Shown one piece after another: positions 1 to 10,685 of a stretch of 64,000 bases of DNA. This stretch comes from an uncultured Pseudomonadota bacterium (GTDB lineage: Bacteria > Pseudomonadota > Gammaproteobacteria > Methylococcales > Methylomonadaceae), in contig CAIQDI010000024.1 in the NCBI GenBank assembly GCA_903870545.1, positions 106,948 to 170,947 of the forward strand, written 5' to 3'. The notes below the pieces were generated by a model. That model saw only the letters and a program-made list of their open reading frames with translations. It was not told the origin of the DNA and did no database searches. Made by a program: the position numbers and the translations under genes. The first letter of the stretch is position 1, and each line of letters opens with the position of its first letter.

Positions 1-1070
1 GTATGTCCGGCGGCGTTGATTCCTCCGTCACCGCGTTGTTATTACTCGAACAAGGTCATCACGTCACTGGCTTGTTTATGAAAAATTGGGAAGAGGACGA
101 CGGCACGGAATACTGTACCGCCATGCAAGATTTAGCCGACGCGCAACAAGTGTGTGACACGCTCGGCATCGAATTAAAAACCGCCAATTTTGCCGCTGAA
201 TATTGGGATGAAGTTTTCGAGGTTTTTTTGTCTGAATTCAAAGCGGCTCGCACGCCAAATCCTGATATTTTGTGCAATAAGCACGTTAAATTTAAAGCCT
301 TTTTGCATTACGCGATAGACGATTTAGGCGCGGATTTTATTGCGACTGGGCATTATGCGCGGGTTGCAGAGGAAAATGGCGAATTTCAATTACTCAAAGG
401 ATTGGATCCCAACAAAGAGCAAAGTTATTTTTTATACACGCTCGGACAAAAACCGTTGTCGCGCACGTTGTTTCCTATTGGGCATTTGCACAAACCTGAA
501 ATTCGCGCGATAGCTGAACGTGCTGGCTTTACCAATGCGAAAAAGAAAGATAGCACCGGAATTTGTTTTATTGGCGAACGTAAATTTAGCGATTTTCTGA
601 AGCGTTATTTGCCAACACAACCGGGTGAAATGCGAACGCCTGAAGGTCAATTTATCGCGCAACATAACGGACTGATGTATTACACTTTGGGACAACGTCA
701 AGGTTTGGGCATCGGTGGCGTGAAAAATGCGCCCGATGAAGCGTGGTATGTGTTGGATAAAGATGTGCTGAATAACGTGTTAATCGTCGGGCAAGGTCAT
801 GATCACCCGTTGATGTTGCACAATTCATTGATAGCGAATCAACTGGATTGGTGCAGTAATCGCCCGTTTACGGAATCGCTAAACTGCAAAGCCAAAACTC
901 GTTATCGTCAAGAAGACCAAGATTGTATCGTCAAACCGTTGGAAAATGGATACGTTGAAGTCATTTTTTCGCAACAACAACGCGCCATTACCGAAGGACA
1001 ATCGGTCGTTTTTTATCAAAACGATGTCTGTTTAGGTGGTGGAATTATTGAATCAAAAGCGAACATCTAA
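1..1070 (+). CDS. mnmA: tRNA-specific 2-thiouridylase MnmA (5' end outside window)
   Basis: MnmA transfers sulfur to U34 of the tRNAs for Lys, Glu and Gln in the cytoplasm. The visible protein (355 codons from the ATG at 3) opens directly with the PP-loop SGGVDSS, which normally lies about ten residues inside MnmA, so the real start is upstream of the window and this ATG is internal. The two catalytic cysteines are present: C91 in NPDILCNKH and C188 in [11 protein letters not shown]. The C-terminal beta-barrel region runs to the stop. About 70 bp of AT-rich sequence separate it from the next gene, with no hairpin seen. Assignment is secure; only the first few codons are missing. Confidence 0.96.
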   Translation, partial: MSGGVDSSVTALLLLEQGHHVTGLFMKNWEEDDGTEYCTAMQDLADAQQVCDTLGIELKTANFAAEYWDEVFEVFLSEFKAARTPNPDILCNKHVKFKAFLHYAIDDLGADFIATGHYARVAEENGEFQLLKGLDPNKEQSYFLYTLGQKPLSRTLFPIGHLHKPEIRAIAERAGFTNAKKKDSTGICFIGERKFSDFLKRYLPTQPGEMRTPEGQFIAQHNGLMYYTLGQRQGLGIGGVKNAPDEAWYVLDKDVLNNVLIVGQGHDHPLMLHNSLIANQLDWCSNRPFTESLNCKAKTRYRQEDQDCIVKPLENGYVEVIFSQQQRAITEGQSVVFYQNDVCLGGGIIESKANI

Positions 1071-1142
1071 TATCATTTTTTTTTGCTTTATCAAAAATCC
1101 TATTTCTTAATTTTTGCGTAATTATGGTAAACATAAATCAAA

Positions 1143-4100
1143 ATGAAACTATTTAGCGTTGCACTCGAAAAAAGAAAGCTGACCACTAAACTATTTATAA
1201 ATTTTGGTATTTGCTTAGTGATTATGACGTTGATTGGTCTTAATGCCATGAACAGCCTCAAAATAATTAGTGAACAAACTCAAACTACTTATGAGCAAGA
1301 GTTATTGGGCATTTCGCATATCAAAGAAGCCAACATCAACCTCGTTTTAATAGGAAAAAATATGCGTCAAGCATTGCTGCTGACGCACGATTTTTCTAGG
1401 CGTGAAAAAACCATCGCTGAGGTTGAAAAAGCAATCGCGAATGTGGAATTAGAAATCAACGAAGTGCGTAAACGTATTTTTCTCGACAAAAATAAACAAC
1501 TTTTGGCTCAATTCGATGAAAAGTTTTTACAATATAAAATTAACGCCAATAAAGCCATTGATTTAATGAAGGAAGAAGGTAATTCGATACCGCAAAGTAA
1601 AGCGACGAATTATGTATCAAGTGAAAATTATATAGAAGTGGGCGAGGATGCTGATAATTTATTGACGGAGCTTTCTCGCAATAAAGAAAATCGAGCGCGA
1701 GAAAGAGGTGAAGAACTTAAAATAATGGGCGAAGAAAATCAGTTCATTTTGTTGGGAATGATGTTATCTGGATTATTCGTAGGCATTATTGGCGGTATCA
1801 TTACAGGTAACGCAATTGGTCGCCCAATTCAAAAATTACAAGAATCGATTGAAAGCCTGACAAATGGTCAGTTAGATGTTGAAATTCCCTATTTGAATTA
1901 TCCGAATGAAATGGGGAAAATGGCAGCCGCCCTTAGAATTCTGCAAGATGTTTGTCGAAATATGGAATCGCAACGCTGGATTAAAGAACACGTTGCTGGA
2001 ATTTCGGCAGAATTGCAGCAAACTGAAACATTTTCCGATCTGTCGCAAAAATTTATGTCTGCCGTGTGTCCTTTGTTGAACATCGGTCACGCCGTATTTT
2101 ATATTCATGTGAATAATCAGTTACGCTTGTTGGGCAGTTATGGTTATGTTGAACGTAAAAATCTAAATCAAAATTTTTCTATCGGTGAAGGTTTGGTCGG
2201 TCAATGTGCGTTGGAAAAAAAACCTATTACGCTCACTAATCCACCCGCCGATTACATTAAAATCAATTCCGGTTTGGGAGAATCCGTACCGAAAGTAATT
2301 AAAGTGCTGCCCATTTTGCATTTAAATCGTGTGATTGGCGTGTTGGAAATTGCCGCTTTTCAATCGTTGACTGAAACCGAAAAATCGTTACTCGATGCGC
2401 TGATGCTGATGTTAGGTCTGAATATGGAAATTATTGGACGTAACGACAAAGCCAAAATGTTACTACAAGAAACGCAAGAATTAGTCCATCGAATGGAAGT
2501 ACAAGCCGCGCAACTGGAAGAGCAAACCGTTGAATTAGAAATGCAACAGCTCGAACTCAAAGATACGGAGGCGTGGTTTAGAGGCATTATAGAATCCTCG
2601 CCCGATGCGATATTGGTAGTGAATGAAAAAGGCGAAATTATTTTATGCAATCTAAAAGCAGAAGAAATCTTTGGTTATGATTCAGGCGAATTACATTGGA
2701 AAATGGTCGATGAGTTGGTGCCGCCTGAAATACGCGCTGCTCATCCTGCGAAGCGTGCAAAATTTATGGCTGAAAAAGAGAATACTCGCACAATGATTGC
2801 TAACGTACTGGATTTACGCGGTATTCGTAAAGACGGTAGCTCGTTTTCTATTGATATTGGTTTAAGTCGTTTGCCAGACTTAGGCGGACGGGGTTTGTGT
2901 GCTTGCGCGTCAATTCGTGATATTACAGCGTCTAAAAAATTATTGACCGAAACACAAGAACTGGCACACCGAATGGAAGTCCAAGCCGCGCAACTGGAAG
3001 AGCAAACCATTGAATTAGAAACGAAACAAACTGAACTTATCGAAACCGAAGCGTGGTATCGTGATGTCATTCAATCCGCCCCGGTCGCGATATTAGTTGT
3101 GAATAAAGCGGGAGAGATTATTCTTTGTAATTCAAATACCGAAAAAATGTTTGGTTATATTGCTGGCGAATTGCAATGGAAAAACATCGATTTGCTGATG
3201 CCGTTAAGTATGCGTACTGACGATTCTGCGATGTCTTCAAAATTTATCGAGGGCGAGAATCTTGACGTAGCGATTGATGGTGAAGGCGTTAATTTGAACG
3301 GCGTTCGAAAAAATGGAAGTGAATTTCCAATCGAAATTGGCTTAAGTCACTTATCCAATTTAGGGGGGCGAGGGGAATGTGAATTTGTCGCGGTGCGTGA
3401 TATTACTGCCGCAAAACAAGCAACAGACGAAATCCGTAAAGCTAAGGAAGTCGCTGAAAATGCCACACGAATCAAGTCAGATTTTCTGTCAAATATGAGT
3501 CATGAAATTCGCACACCGATGAATGCCGTAATTGGAATGTCGTATCTGGTGTTAAAAACAGATTTAACACCCAAACAACGTGATTACGTCAAAAAAATTC
3601 ACAACTCAGGGCAGTATTTACTGGGAATTATCAATGACATTTTAGATTTTTCTAAAAATGAAGCGGGACAACTCAATATTGAATCTATTGATTTTGAAAT
3701 GAACAGCGTATTGGAAACGGTCACGAATTTAGTGGTTGAAAAAACCAATGCGAAAGGCTTGGAGCTGATTTTTGACATTGCCCCCAATGTTCCTAAATAT
3801 TTGAACGGCGATTCATTACGACTGGGGCAAATTCTCATCAATTATGCGAACAATGCCATTAAATTCACTGAAGAAGGCGGCGTTGTTATTTTTGTGACAG
3901 TAGTCGAAGAAACCGACCATGACGTATTGTTGAATTTTAGTGTGCGCGACACCGGCATCGGCATTTCAGAAAAAGTAAAAGGCAAATTATTTCAATCGTT
4001 CCAACAAGCCGACACATCAACCAGTCGTAAATACGGCGGCACAGGTTTGGGATTAGCCATTTCAAAACAACTTGCCCAGTTAATGGGCGGCGAAGTGGGG

Positions 4101-5681
4101 GTCGAAAGTGAAGTGGGTAAAGGCAGTAACTTTTGGTTCACCGCTCGATTGGGTAAAACCGCTCACCAAACAAAAAATCGCGTACTTTCACGCGGTTTGA
4201 GAGGTTGTCGCGTGTTGGTGGTCGACGATAATGAGCTGGCGCGAGATGTATTACACAATATGTTGTCGAGCATGACATTTAAAGTGGAGCAAGTATCAAG
4301 CGGTAGGGATGCACTAATCAGTATAAAAAACGCGGATGAATTAAACGATCCTTATGAGATTATTTTCTTGGATTGGCGAATGCCTGAAATGAATGGTATC
4401 GAAACCGCTAATGCCATTCGCCAGCTTTCATTGCAAAAAACGCCACACCTTGTGATGATTACCGCTTACGGTACGGAAGAAGTGCAACAAGAAGCTAAAG
4501 AAGCAGGATTAGAGTATTTTTTAACTAAACCCGTGAATTCGTCGTTGATATTTAATACCGTGATGAATGTGCTGGGGGATGAAACTAGGTTGGTCAATCA
4601 TACGATTCAAAATAAGCCCAATATCATTTCTGAATTGACCAGTATTGAAGGCGCGGCAATTTTGATTGTCGAAGACAATGAACTCAATCAAGATGTGGCA
4701 AAGGGTATTTTAGAAGAAGGAAAATTTACGATTGATGTGGCGAATAACGGCGTAGAAAGCATTGAAAAAGTATTCAATAATCACTACGACATTGTGCTGA
4801 TGGATATGCAAATGCCGGTAATGGATGGCGTGACGGCGACGATTGAAATTCGCAAGGATACACGACTCAACGAGTTGCCCATTGTGGCGATGACGGCAAA
4901 TGCGATGCAACAAGACAAAGAAAAGTGTATCGCAGCAGGCATGAATGATTATGTTGCGAAACCGATTGATCCAGAGGAATTATTTAAAACATTGTTGAAA
5001 TGGATAAAACCCACGCATCAACACGCTGACACGCAAATGGAACAAATCGATAATGTAGTGATTACTGAAGAAAAAAATTTACCCGTTATCGACGGTTTAG
5101 ATATTGAACTCGGATTAAAACGGGTGCTTGATAACAAATCACTTTATTTAAATTTGCTGCGAAAATACATTCTGAGTCAAGAAAATACATCGCTGAAACT
5201 GCGTGAGGCATTGAATTCAGCTGATTACACCACGGCGGAACGCATTGCTCACTCTTCAAAAAGTGTAAACAGTAATATCGGCGCGTCAGATTTAGAAAAA
5301 ATGGCGGCTGATATTGAAAAAATGATTGCTGAAAAGGAAGCACCAGAAGTCATTGATGTTAAGATTGGGAAGTTTGAAAATGCTCAGGCTGTCATGATTG
5401 CCGCTCTTAAAGTAGCGATACCGCCGGTGTTACATGAAATTGTTTCATTCGTGGATTTATCAAAAGTAGCCGACATAGCAAATCATCTGCAAAAACTTCT
5501 CATAGATGATGATAGTGAATCAGCAGATTTTTTTGAACAAAATTTTGCTTTATTACAGTCGTTAATCAATGTCGATATATTGTCGAACATTGAAAACGCC
5601 ATTCGACAATTTGATTTCGAAAAAGCGTTACTGTTATTAAATCCCATAATCAATGTTAATTTAGGTAAACAGAATGATTGA
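1143..5681 (+). CDS. Hybrid sensor histidine kinase (4HB-HAMP-GAF-PAS-PAS-HK-REC-REC-Hpt)
   Basis: A 1512-residue inner-membrane sensor that would autophosphorylate and pass phosphate through its own receivers and Hpt. Two membrane segments (about 17-37 and 200-222) flank a helical periplasmic region. Then come HAMP, GAF, two PAS domains each preceded by a nearly identical coiled coil (HRMEVQAAQLEEQT), HisKA with H787 in SHEIRTPMN, and HATPase with DTGIGIS and GTGLGLAISK. Two receivers follow with D1077 (LDWRMPEMNG) and D1221 (LMDMQMPVMDG), then an Hpt domain with H1370 (IAHSSKSV). The stop overlaps the next gene by 8 bp, so the HD-GYP regulator is the likely output. The signal sensed cannot be told from sequence. 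Confidence 0.93.
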   Translation: MKLFSVALEKRKLTTKLFINFGICLVIMTLIGLNAMNSLKIISEQTQTTYEQELLGISHIKEANINLVLIGKNMRQALLLTHDFSRREKTIAEVEKAIANVELEINEVRKRIFLDKNKQLLAQFDEKFLQYKINANKAIDLMKEEGNSIPQSKATNYVSSENYIEVGEDADNLLTELSRNKENRARERGEELKIMGEENQFILLGMMLSGLFVGIIGGIITGNAIGRPIQKLQESIESLTNGQLDVEIPYLNYPNEMGKMAAALRILQDVCRNMESQRWIKEHVAGISAELQQTETFSDLSQKFMSAVCPLLNIGHAVFYIHVNNQLRLLGSYGYVERKNLNQNFSIGEGLVGQCALEKKPITLTNPPADYIKINSGLGESVPKVIKVLPILHLNRVIGVLEIAAFQSLTETEKSLLDALMLMLGLNMEIIGRNDKAKMLLQETQELVHRMEVQAAQLEEQTVELEMQQLELKDTEAWFRGIIESSPDAILVVNEKGEIILCNLKAEEIFGYDSGELHWKMVDELVPPEIRAAHPAKRAKFMAEKENTRTMIANVLDLRGIRKDGSSFSIDIGLSRLPDLGGRGLCACASIRDITASKKLLTETQELAHRMEVQAAQLEEQTIELETKQTELIETEAWYRDVIQSAPVAILVVNKAGEIILCNSNTEKMFGYIAGELQWKNIDLLMPLSMRTDDSAMSSKFIEGENLDVAIDGEGVNLNGVRKNGSEFPIEIGLSHLSNLGGRGECEFVAVRDITAAKQATDEIRKAKEVAENATRIKSDFLSNMSHEIRTPMNAVIGMSYLVLKTDLTPKQRDYVKKIHNSGQYLLGIINDILDFSKNEAGQLNIESIDFEMNSVLETVTNLVVEKTNAKGLELIFDIAPNVPKYLNGDSLRLGQILINYANNAIKFTEEGGVVIFVTVVEETDHDVLLNFSVRDTGIGISEKVKGKLFQSFQQADTSTSRKYGGTGLGLAISKQLAQLMGGEVGVESEVGKGSNFWFTARLGKTAHQTKNRVLSRGLRGCRVLVVDDNELARDVLHNMLSSMTFKVEQVSSGRDALISIKNADELNDPYEIIFLDWRMPEMNGIETANAIRQLSLQKTPHLVMITAYGTEEVQQEAKEAGLEYFLTKPVNSSLIFNTVMNVLGDETRLVNHTIQNKPNIISELTSIEGAAILIVEDNELNQDVAKGILEEGKFTIDVANNGVESIEKVFNNHYDIVLMDMQMPVMDGVTATIEIRKDTRLNELPIVAMTANAMQQDKEKCIAAGMNDYVAKPIDPEELFKTLLKWIKPTHQHADTQMEQIDNVVITEEKNLPVIDGLDIELGLKRVLDNKSLYLNLLRKYILSQENTSLKLREALNSADYTTAERIAHSSKSVNSNIGASDLEKMAADIEKMIAEKEAPEVIDVKIGKFENAQAVMIAALKVAIPPVLHEIVSFVDLSKVADIANHLQKLLIDDDSESADFFEQNFALLQSLINVDILSNIENAIRQFDFEKALLLLNPIINVNLGKQND

Positions 5682-6825
5682 AACTGCCTGTTTTTCAGAA
5701 AGACCGACTATTTTAGTGGTCGATGACACGCCCGATAATCTCATGCTTATCAGCACGTTACTCAAACGAATTTATAAAGTAAAAGTAGCTAATAGCGGTG
5801 AGAAAGCACTCAGAATAGCACAATTGGAATGCCGCCCGGATTTGATTTTGCTTGATATTATGATGCCTGAAATGGACGGTTATGAAGTCTGTCGGCGTTT
5901 AAAAGCGAATGCTAAAACAAAAGATATTCCCGTCATTTTTTTAACCGCTAAATCAGATGCCAATAACGAAGCGAAGGGTTTTCAACTGGGCGCAGTCGAT
6001 TACATTACAAAACCGATTAGTTTGCAGGTTGTTTTAGCGCGTGTTAAAACGCATCTCGACATGGAAAAAATGCAGATTTTTTTGCGCGATCAAAATAGTT
6101 TTTTAGAGTTAGAAGTGGCAAAACGTACGGCAGAAATTACCGCCATTCAAGATGTGACCATTCATGTACTGGCATCTTTAGCAGAAACTCGCGATAGTGA
6201 TACCGGTAATCATATTCGTCGCACGCAACATTACGTTAAATTATTAGCGGAACATTTACGGTTTCATCCTCGCTTTTCGCATTTTCTGGATAACGATAAA
6301 ATAATCGAAATACTGTTTAAGTCTGCACCGCTGCACGATATTGGCAAAGTGGGAATTCCAGATAAAATTTTACTCAAACCAGGTAAATTTGAACCTGAAG
6401 AATTTGAGATTATGAAACTACACACGATATTGGGTCGTGACTCGATTCTGCAAGCTGAACGCGAATTAGGTATTGACGTTCCTTTTCTTAAATATGCCAA
6501 AGAAATTGCTTACCATCATCAAGAAAAGTGGGACGGTTCCGGTTATCCGCAAGGTTTATCCGGCAATGATATTCCGATTTCTGCACGGTTAATGGCGGTG
6601 GCGGACGTGTACGACGCGCTAATTAGTAGGCGAGTTTATAAAGCCGGAATGCTGCACGACAAAGCGGCGCAAATTATTAAAGATGGCAAAGGCAGTCATT
6701 TTGATCCCGACATGGTGGATGCTTTTCTTGAGTTACAAGATGAATTTCAAGCAGTTGCCGCACGTTTTGTGGACACGGATGAAATGATGACCAAAAAAGC
6801 TGAATATCTCGATAGCTCGATGTAA
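5674..6825 (+). CDS. Response regulator with HD-GYP cyclic-di-GMP phosphodiesterase domain
   Basis: Cytoplasmic response regulator of 383 residues (RpfG-like architecture). The N-terminal receiver has VVDDTPDN and phosphoacceptor D61 in LLDIMMPEMDGYE. The C-terminal HD-GYP domain has H221-D222 in HDIGKVGIPD, HHQEKWDGSGYP and the GYP triplet at 290-292, so metal binding and c-di-GMP hydrolysis look intact. Its ATG lies inside the end of the upstream hybrid kinase (8 bp overlap), which suggests translational coupling and a cognate phosphorelay that lowers c-di-GMP. The partner assignment is inferred from overlap only. Confidence 0.94.
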   Translation: MIETACFSERPTILVVDDTPDNLMLISTLLKRIYKVKVANSGEKALRIAQLECRPDLILLDIMMPEMDGYEVCRRLKANAKTKDIPVIFLTAKSDANNEAKGFQLGAVDYITKPISLQVVLARVKTHLDMEKMQIFLRDQNSFLELEVAKRTAEITAIQDVTIHVLASLAETRDSDTGNHIRRTQHYVKLLAEHLRFHPRFSHFLDNDKIIEILFKSAPLHDIGKVGIPDKILLKPGKFEPEEFEIMKLHTILGRDSILQAERELGIDVPFLKYAKEIAYHHQEKWDGSGYPQGLSGNDIPISARLMAVADVYDALISRRVYKAGMLHDKAAQIIKDGKGSHFDPDMVDAFLELQDEFQAVAARFVDTDEMMTKKAEYLDSSM

Positions 6826-6842
6826 ATTGAGCCTCTAAATTT

Positions 6843-7709
6843 ATGCCATACACCCAAGATAAAAAATTTAAGCGACTTTTTAATCCTCAACGTCTGCACA
6901 AATACGACGGTATCTTGATTCATCAAGATTATGACGATGATGGCGCAATTGAAGTCGTGGATACAGACGGCGTGCGTTCGCTACATTTTGGTTCTATTCC
7001 ACGCCAAAGTTCCATGTTGTTGAGTGATCCCAATCAGCTTTATTTAGAATATGCCCGCACGATGTCGAGCTGGATGTTATTTAAAGAAACCTTAAACGAT
7101 GACGCATTATTGATTGGTTTAGGCGGTGGTTCGATGGCGAAATATTTATTGCATCAATTCCCCGATTGCCAAGTTAAAGCAGTGGAATATCGAAAAAGCG
7201 TGGTGAAAATTGCCCGAAGTCATTTTGGTTTGCCGTTGGATTCACGCTTAAAAATTGTGGTCGATGATGGTGCAGAATACGTTCGTAAAAGATTGGACAG
7301 TGAAAGTGAATTGTACAGTTTGATTATGGTGGATGCGTTTGATGCGACCGGAATGGCGGAAGCGATTTGCAACGCCGCCTTTTTTGAAAACTGTCAAAAA
7401 TTATTAAAAAAAGATGGAATGTTGGTTATCAATTGCTGGGGCGGGGTCAGTCGTCCACAATTTCAGCAAATCGCGTTATGGTTAGGACGATTATTTAATT
7501 GGAAACTGTTATTTGTCCCGGTCACAGGACGTGGCAATATCATCGGATTAGCATTTAACAGCGGCACATCGACTTACGCTTTAAAAGATTTACGCACACG
7601 CGCCATTGTGTTGGAACAACTTTATCAAATTGAATTCACTCGTTTTTTGCGTGATTTAGTCAAACACAATGCCAGCGTGCTTCAAAACATTATTTATAAA
7701 GAAAAATGA
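6843..7709 (+). CDS. Spermidine synthase-like methyltransferase-fold protein, copy 1
   Basis: A 288-residue Rossmann-fold protein of the polyamine aminopropyltransferase (SpeE-like) superfamily. It shows the nucleotide-binding loop LIGLGGGSMAKYLL followed by the acidic strand end VKAVEY, then VVDDGAEYVRKR and LIMVDAFDATG, the positions where SpeE binds decarboxylated AdoMet and polyamine. The family's N-terminal beta domain is reduced. It is a tandem paralogue of the next gene, which it overlaps by ATGA, with the same order of motifs throughout. The true substrate is unknown: proteins of this type are often annotated as spermidine synthase without biochemical proof. It begins 17 bp after the HD-GYP gene and is probably cotranscribed. 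Confidence 0.75.
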   Translation: MPYTQDKKFKRLFNPQRLHKYDGILIHQDYDDDGAIEVVDTDGVRSLHFGSIPRQSSMLLSDPNQLYLEYARTMSSWMLFKETLNDDALLIGLGGGSMAKYLLHQFPDCQVKAVEYRKSVVKIARSHFGLPLDSRLKIVVDDGAEYVRKRLDSESELYSLIMVDAFDATGMAEAICNAAFFENCQKLLKKDGMLVINCWGGVSRPQFQQIALWLGRLFNWKLLFVPVTGRGNIIGLAFNSGTSTYALKDLRTRAIVLEQLYQIEFTRFLRDLVKHNASVLQNIIYKEK

Positions 7710-8500
7710 CTTCTAAACTAATTTACCAAACTGAAGATAACGACGGCGTGATTGACGTAAGCGAATTAAACGGCGTGCGTTCATTGCATTTTGGGTCGTT
7801 CGCTCAACAAAGCGCGATGTCGTTAAAAACGCCCGACCAATTGCAGCTCGATTACACCAAAGCAATGATGAGTTGGTTATTATTTTATGAGGTCGGTAAC
7901 GATGATATTTTGCTGATGGGTTTGGGCGGTGGTTCATTGGCGAAATATCTGTTAAGACAATTTCCCGATTGTCGGGTGGAAGCGGTTGAATATCGTGCGG
8001 CGGTCGCGGAAGTGGCACATGATTATTTTGATTTACCGCACGATGCACGGTTGAACGTGGTGATTGACGATGGCGCACATTACGCGCTTGAACGGTTGAA
8101 TTTACAGCGCGAATTTTACCGCGTCATTATGCTCGATGCTTTTGATTCAGAAGGAATAGCAGCATCGTTGTGTCATCTTGAATTTTTCGCTGCGTGTAAA
8201 GCGATGCTGAAAAAAGACGGCATTTTGGTGGTAAATTTGTGGAATAACAAAGAACAATTTACGCAATTATTTTCATGGATTGGCGGTTTGTTTGAAGCAA
8301 AATTATTATTTTTACCCGTTCACGGCACGGTCAATGTGATTGCTTTATTTTTTCACGAAGACACCCCGATTTATTCGCGTAAAGCGTTACAAAAACGCGC
8401 CACGCAATTAGAAAAAACCTACCGATTGCCGTTTAAAAAATTCTTAAAAGATTTAATTGCGTACAATCCTAACTTTATCGACCATGTCACGAGCGACTAA
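7706..8500 (+). CDS. Spermidine synthase-like methyltransferase-fold protein, copy 2
   Basis: A 264-residue paralogue of the preceding protein, slightly shorter at both ends. It keeps the loop [14 protein letters not shown], the strand end [17 protein letters not shown] and [10 protein letters not shown]. The ATG overlaps the previous stop (ATGA) and its own stop overlaps the next start (TAATG), so the block from the kinase to the radical SAM gene could be one transcript. Sequence alone cannot separate a redundant duplicate from a heteromeric partner. Function is inferred from the fold and is not known. Confidence 0.74.
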   Translation: MTSKLIYQTEDNDGVIDVSELNGVRSLHFGSFAQQSAMSLKTPDQLQLDYTKAMMSWLLFYEVGNDDILLMGLGGGSLAKYLLRQFPDCRVEAVEYRAAVAEVAHDYFDLPHDARLNVVIDDGAHYALERLNLQREFYRVIMLDAFDSEGIAASLCHLEFFAACKAMLKKDGILVVNLWNNKEQFTQLFSWIGGLFEAKLLFLPVHGTVNVIALFFHEDTPIYSRKALQKRATQLEKTYRLPFKKFLKDLIAYNPNFIDHVTSD

Positions 8501-10653
8501 TGCCACACACTTCATCACTTACCCCCCCGAATTTATTCAGTTATCGTCAGTATTGGGCGCACCGTTTTGGTGTCGCGCCACAGTTGCCGATGAGTCGCGC
8601 CGAAATGGATGAACTGGGTTGGGACAGTTGCGACATTATTGTTGTCAGTGGCGATGCGTACGTTGACCATCCCAGTTTTGGTATGGCGTTAATCGGGCGA
8701 ATGTTGGAAGCGCAAGGTTTTCGCGTCGGCATGATTGCTCAACCTGATTGGAAAAATGTGAAAGATTTTCAGCAATTGGGTCGTCCGAATTTATTTTTTG
8801 GCATTACCAGTGGCAACATGGATTCGATGGTGAATCATTACACATCGGATAAAAAAATTCGTTCCAATGATGCGTACACGCCCAATGGCGAAGCGGCTAA
8901 ACGTCCCGACCGTGCGACTTCTGTTTATTCGCACCGGTGCCGTGAAGCGTTCAAAGAGGTGCCGATTATTATTGGCGGCATTGAAGCGAGTTTGCGCCGA
9001 ATTGCCCATTATGATTATTGGTCGGACACGGTGAAAAAATCCGTGTTGTTGGATTCCAAAGCGGATTTACTTTTATTTGGCAATGCCGAACGTGCCATTG
9101 TGGAAGTGGCGCACCGTTTGGCGAAAGGCGAAAAAATCCAAGACATCAAATTCATGCGTGGCACCGCGCATTTTGTGAAAGAAATTCCAGCGGATTTTGC
9201 GGTAAAAGATTCAACCGATTTCGATAAACCTGGCGCAGTTGCACCGCCCATCAATCCGTATCAAGAAGAGCCGCCTTGTGATAAATCTGAAAGTGCAAAT
9301 GACGATGAAATCAAGGTTGCGCCACTGATTCAAAGCATTAAAACGTTGCGCGAAAAAACTGCGATTCGTTTGCCGTCGTATGAAACCGTGAAAAATGACC
9401 CGATTTTTTACGCGCACGCCTCACGCGTGATGCACGGCGAAACCAATCCGTACAATGCCCGTCCGCTTATTCAAAAACACGGCGACCGCGAAGTCTGGAT
9501 TAACCCGCCGCCGTTGCCATTATCTACGCCCGAAATGGACGGCGTGTTTGATTTGCCGTATTCGCGTTTGCCGCACAAAAGTTACGGTGGCGCGAATGTG
9601 CCAGCGTTCGAGATGATTCAACATTCTGTCAATATCATGCGCGGCTGTTTTGGTGGTTGTAGTTTTTGTTCGATTACCGAACACGAAGGGCGCATTATTC
9701 AAAGCCGTTCGGAAGATTCAATTATTCAAGAAATCGAAGCGATTCGAGATACGTCGCCCGCTTTTACCGGACACATTTCAGATTTAGGCGGTCCCACGGC
9801 GAATATGTATCGGCTCGCGTGCAAAGATAAAACGATTGAAAGCGCGTGCCGAAAATTGTCGTGCGTGCATCCTGGCATTTGTCCGAATTTAAACACCGAC
9901 CATTCGTCGTTAATCAAATTGTATCGTCGCGCTCGTGGCTTGAAAGGTGTTAAAAAAATCTTTATCGCGTCGGGTTTGCGTTACGATTTAGCGGTGGAAT
10001 CGCCCGAATATGTGAAGGAATTAGTCACGCATCACGTTGGCGGTTATTTGAAAATTGCGCCCGAACACACCGAACAAAACGTGTTAACGAAAATGATGAA
10101 ACCGGGCATGGGAACGTATGACCGATTTAAAGAAATGTTCGACCGTTTTTCAAAAGAAGCGGGCAAAGAACAATATCTGATTCCCTATTTTATCGCGGCG
10201 CATCCTGGCACTACGGACGAAGATATGTTGCAGCTGGCGTTGTGGCTAAAACGAAATAATTTCCGCGCGGATCAAGTTCAAGCCTTTTTGCCGTCGCCGA
10301 TGTCGATTGCCACGGCAATGTATCATTCGGGTAAAGACACGTTGAAAAAAGTGAGTCGCACCGCTGCTGATATTACGATTCCAAAAAGCGTGAAACAACG
10401 CCGTATTCAAAAAGCCTTTTTGCGTTATCACGATCCGAAAAACTGGCCATTATTGCGTGAAGCCTTAAAATCAATGGGACGCGCGGATTTAATTGGCAAC
10501 GGTAAAATGCACTTAATTCCCACATTTCAACCTGCTGGCACGTTTGAAGCAAACACAAAAACGCAGCCGTTTAAAACGAAATACACCACGGGATTTGGTA
10601 AAACAGAGCAACGTAGCGAGGCGCGTCCATCAAAAACTCGTCGCACTCGTTAA
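8500..10653 (+). CDS. ygiQ: YgiQ-family radical SAM protein
   Basis: A 717-residue radical SAM protein of the YgiQ family, whose reaction is not established. The 4Fe-4S cluster motif CxxxCxxC is C383, C387 and C390 in [18 protein letters not shown]. Upstream are the family's typical N-terminal segments ([30 protein letters not shown]). The C-terminal part carries [18 protein letters not shown] and ends in a basic tail rich in Arg and Lys. The start overlaps the stop of the upstream gene by one base. Length fits the family (about 700-740 residues). Confidence 0.93.
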   Translation: MPHTSSLTPPNLFSYRQYWAHRFGVAPQLPMSRAEMDELGWDSCDIIVVSGDAYVDHPSFGMALIGRMLEAQGFRVGMIAQPDWKNVKDFQQLGRPNLFFGITSGNMDSMVNHYTSDKKIRSNDAYTPNGEAAKRPDRATSVYSHRCREAFKEVPIIIGGIEASLRRIAHYDYWSDTVKKSVLLDSKADLLLFGNAERAIVEVAHRLAKGEKIQDIKFMRGTAHFVKEIPADFAVKDSTDFDKPGAVAPPINPYQEEPPCDKSESANDDEIKVAPLIQSIKTLREKTAIRLPSYETVKNDPIFYAHASRVMHGETNPYNARPLIQKHGDREVWINPPPLPLSTPEMDGVFDLPYSRLPHKSYGGANVPAFEMIQHSVNIMRGCFGGCSFCSITEHEGRIIQSRSEDSIIQEIEAIRDTSPAFTGHISDLGGPTANMYRLACKDKTIESACRKLSCVHPGICPNLNTDHSSLIKLYRRARGLKGVKKIFIASGLRYDLAVESPEYVKELVTHHVGGYLKIAPEHTEQNVLTKMMKPGMGTYDRFKEMFDRFSKEAGKEQYLIPYFIAAHPGTTDEDMLQLALWLKRNNFRADQVQAFLPSPMSIATAMYHSGKDTLKKVSRTAADITIPKSVKQRRIQKAFLRYHDPKNWPLLREALKSMGRADLIGNGKMHLIPTFQPAGTFEANTKTQPFKTKYTTGFGKTEQRSEARPSKTRRTR

Positions 10654-10685
10654 CGGTTTATTTTTTGATAATGAGATGAGATGAA

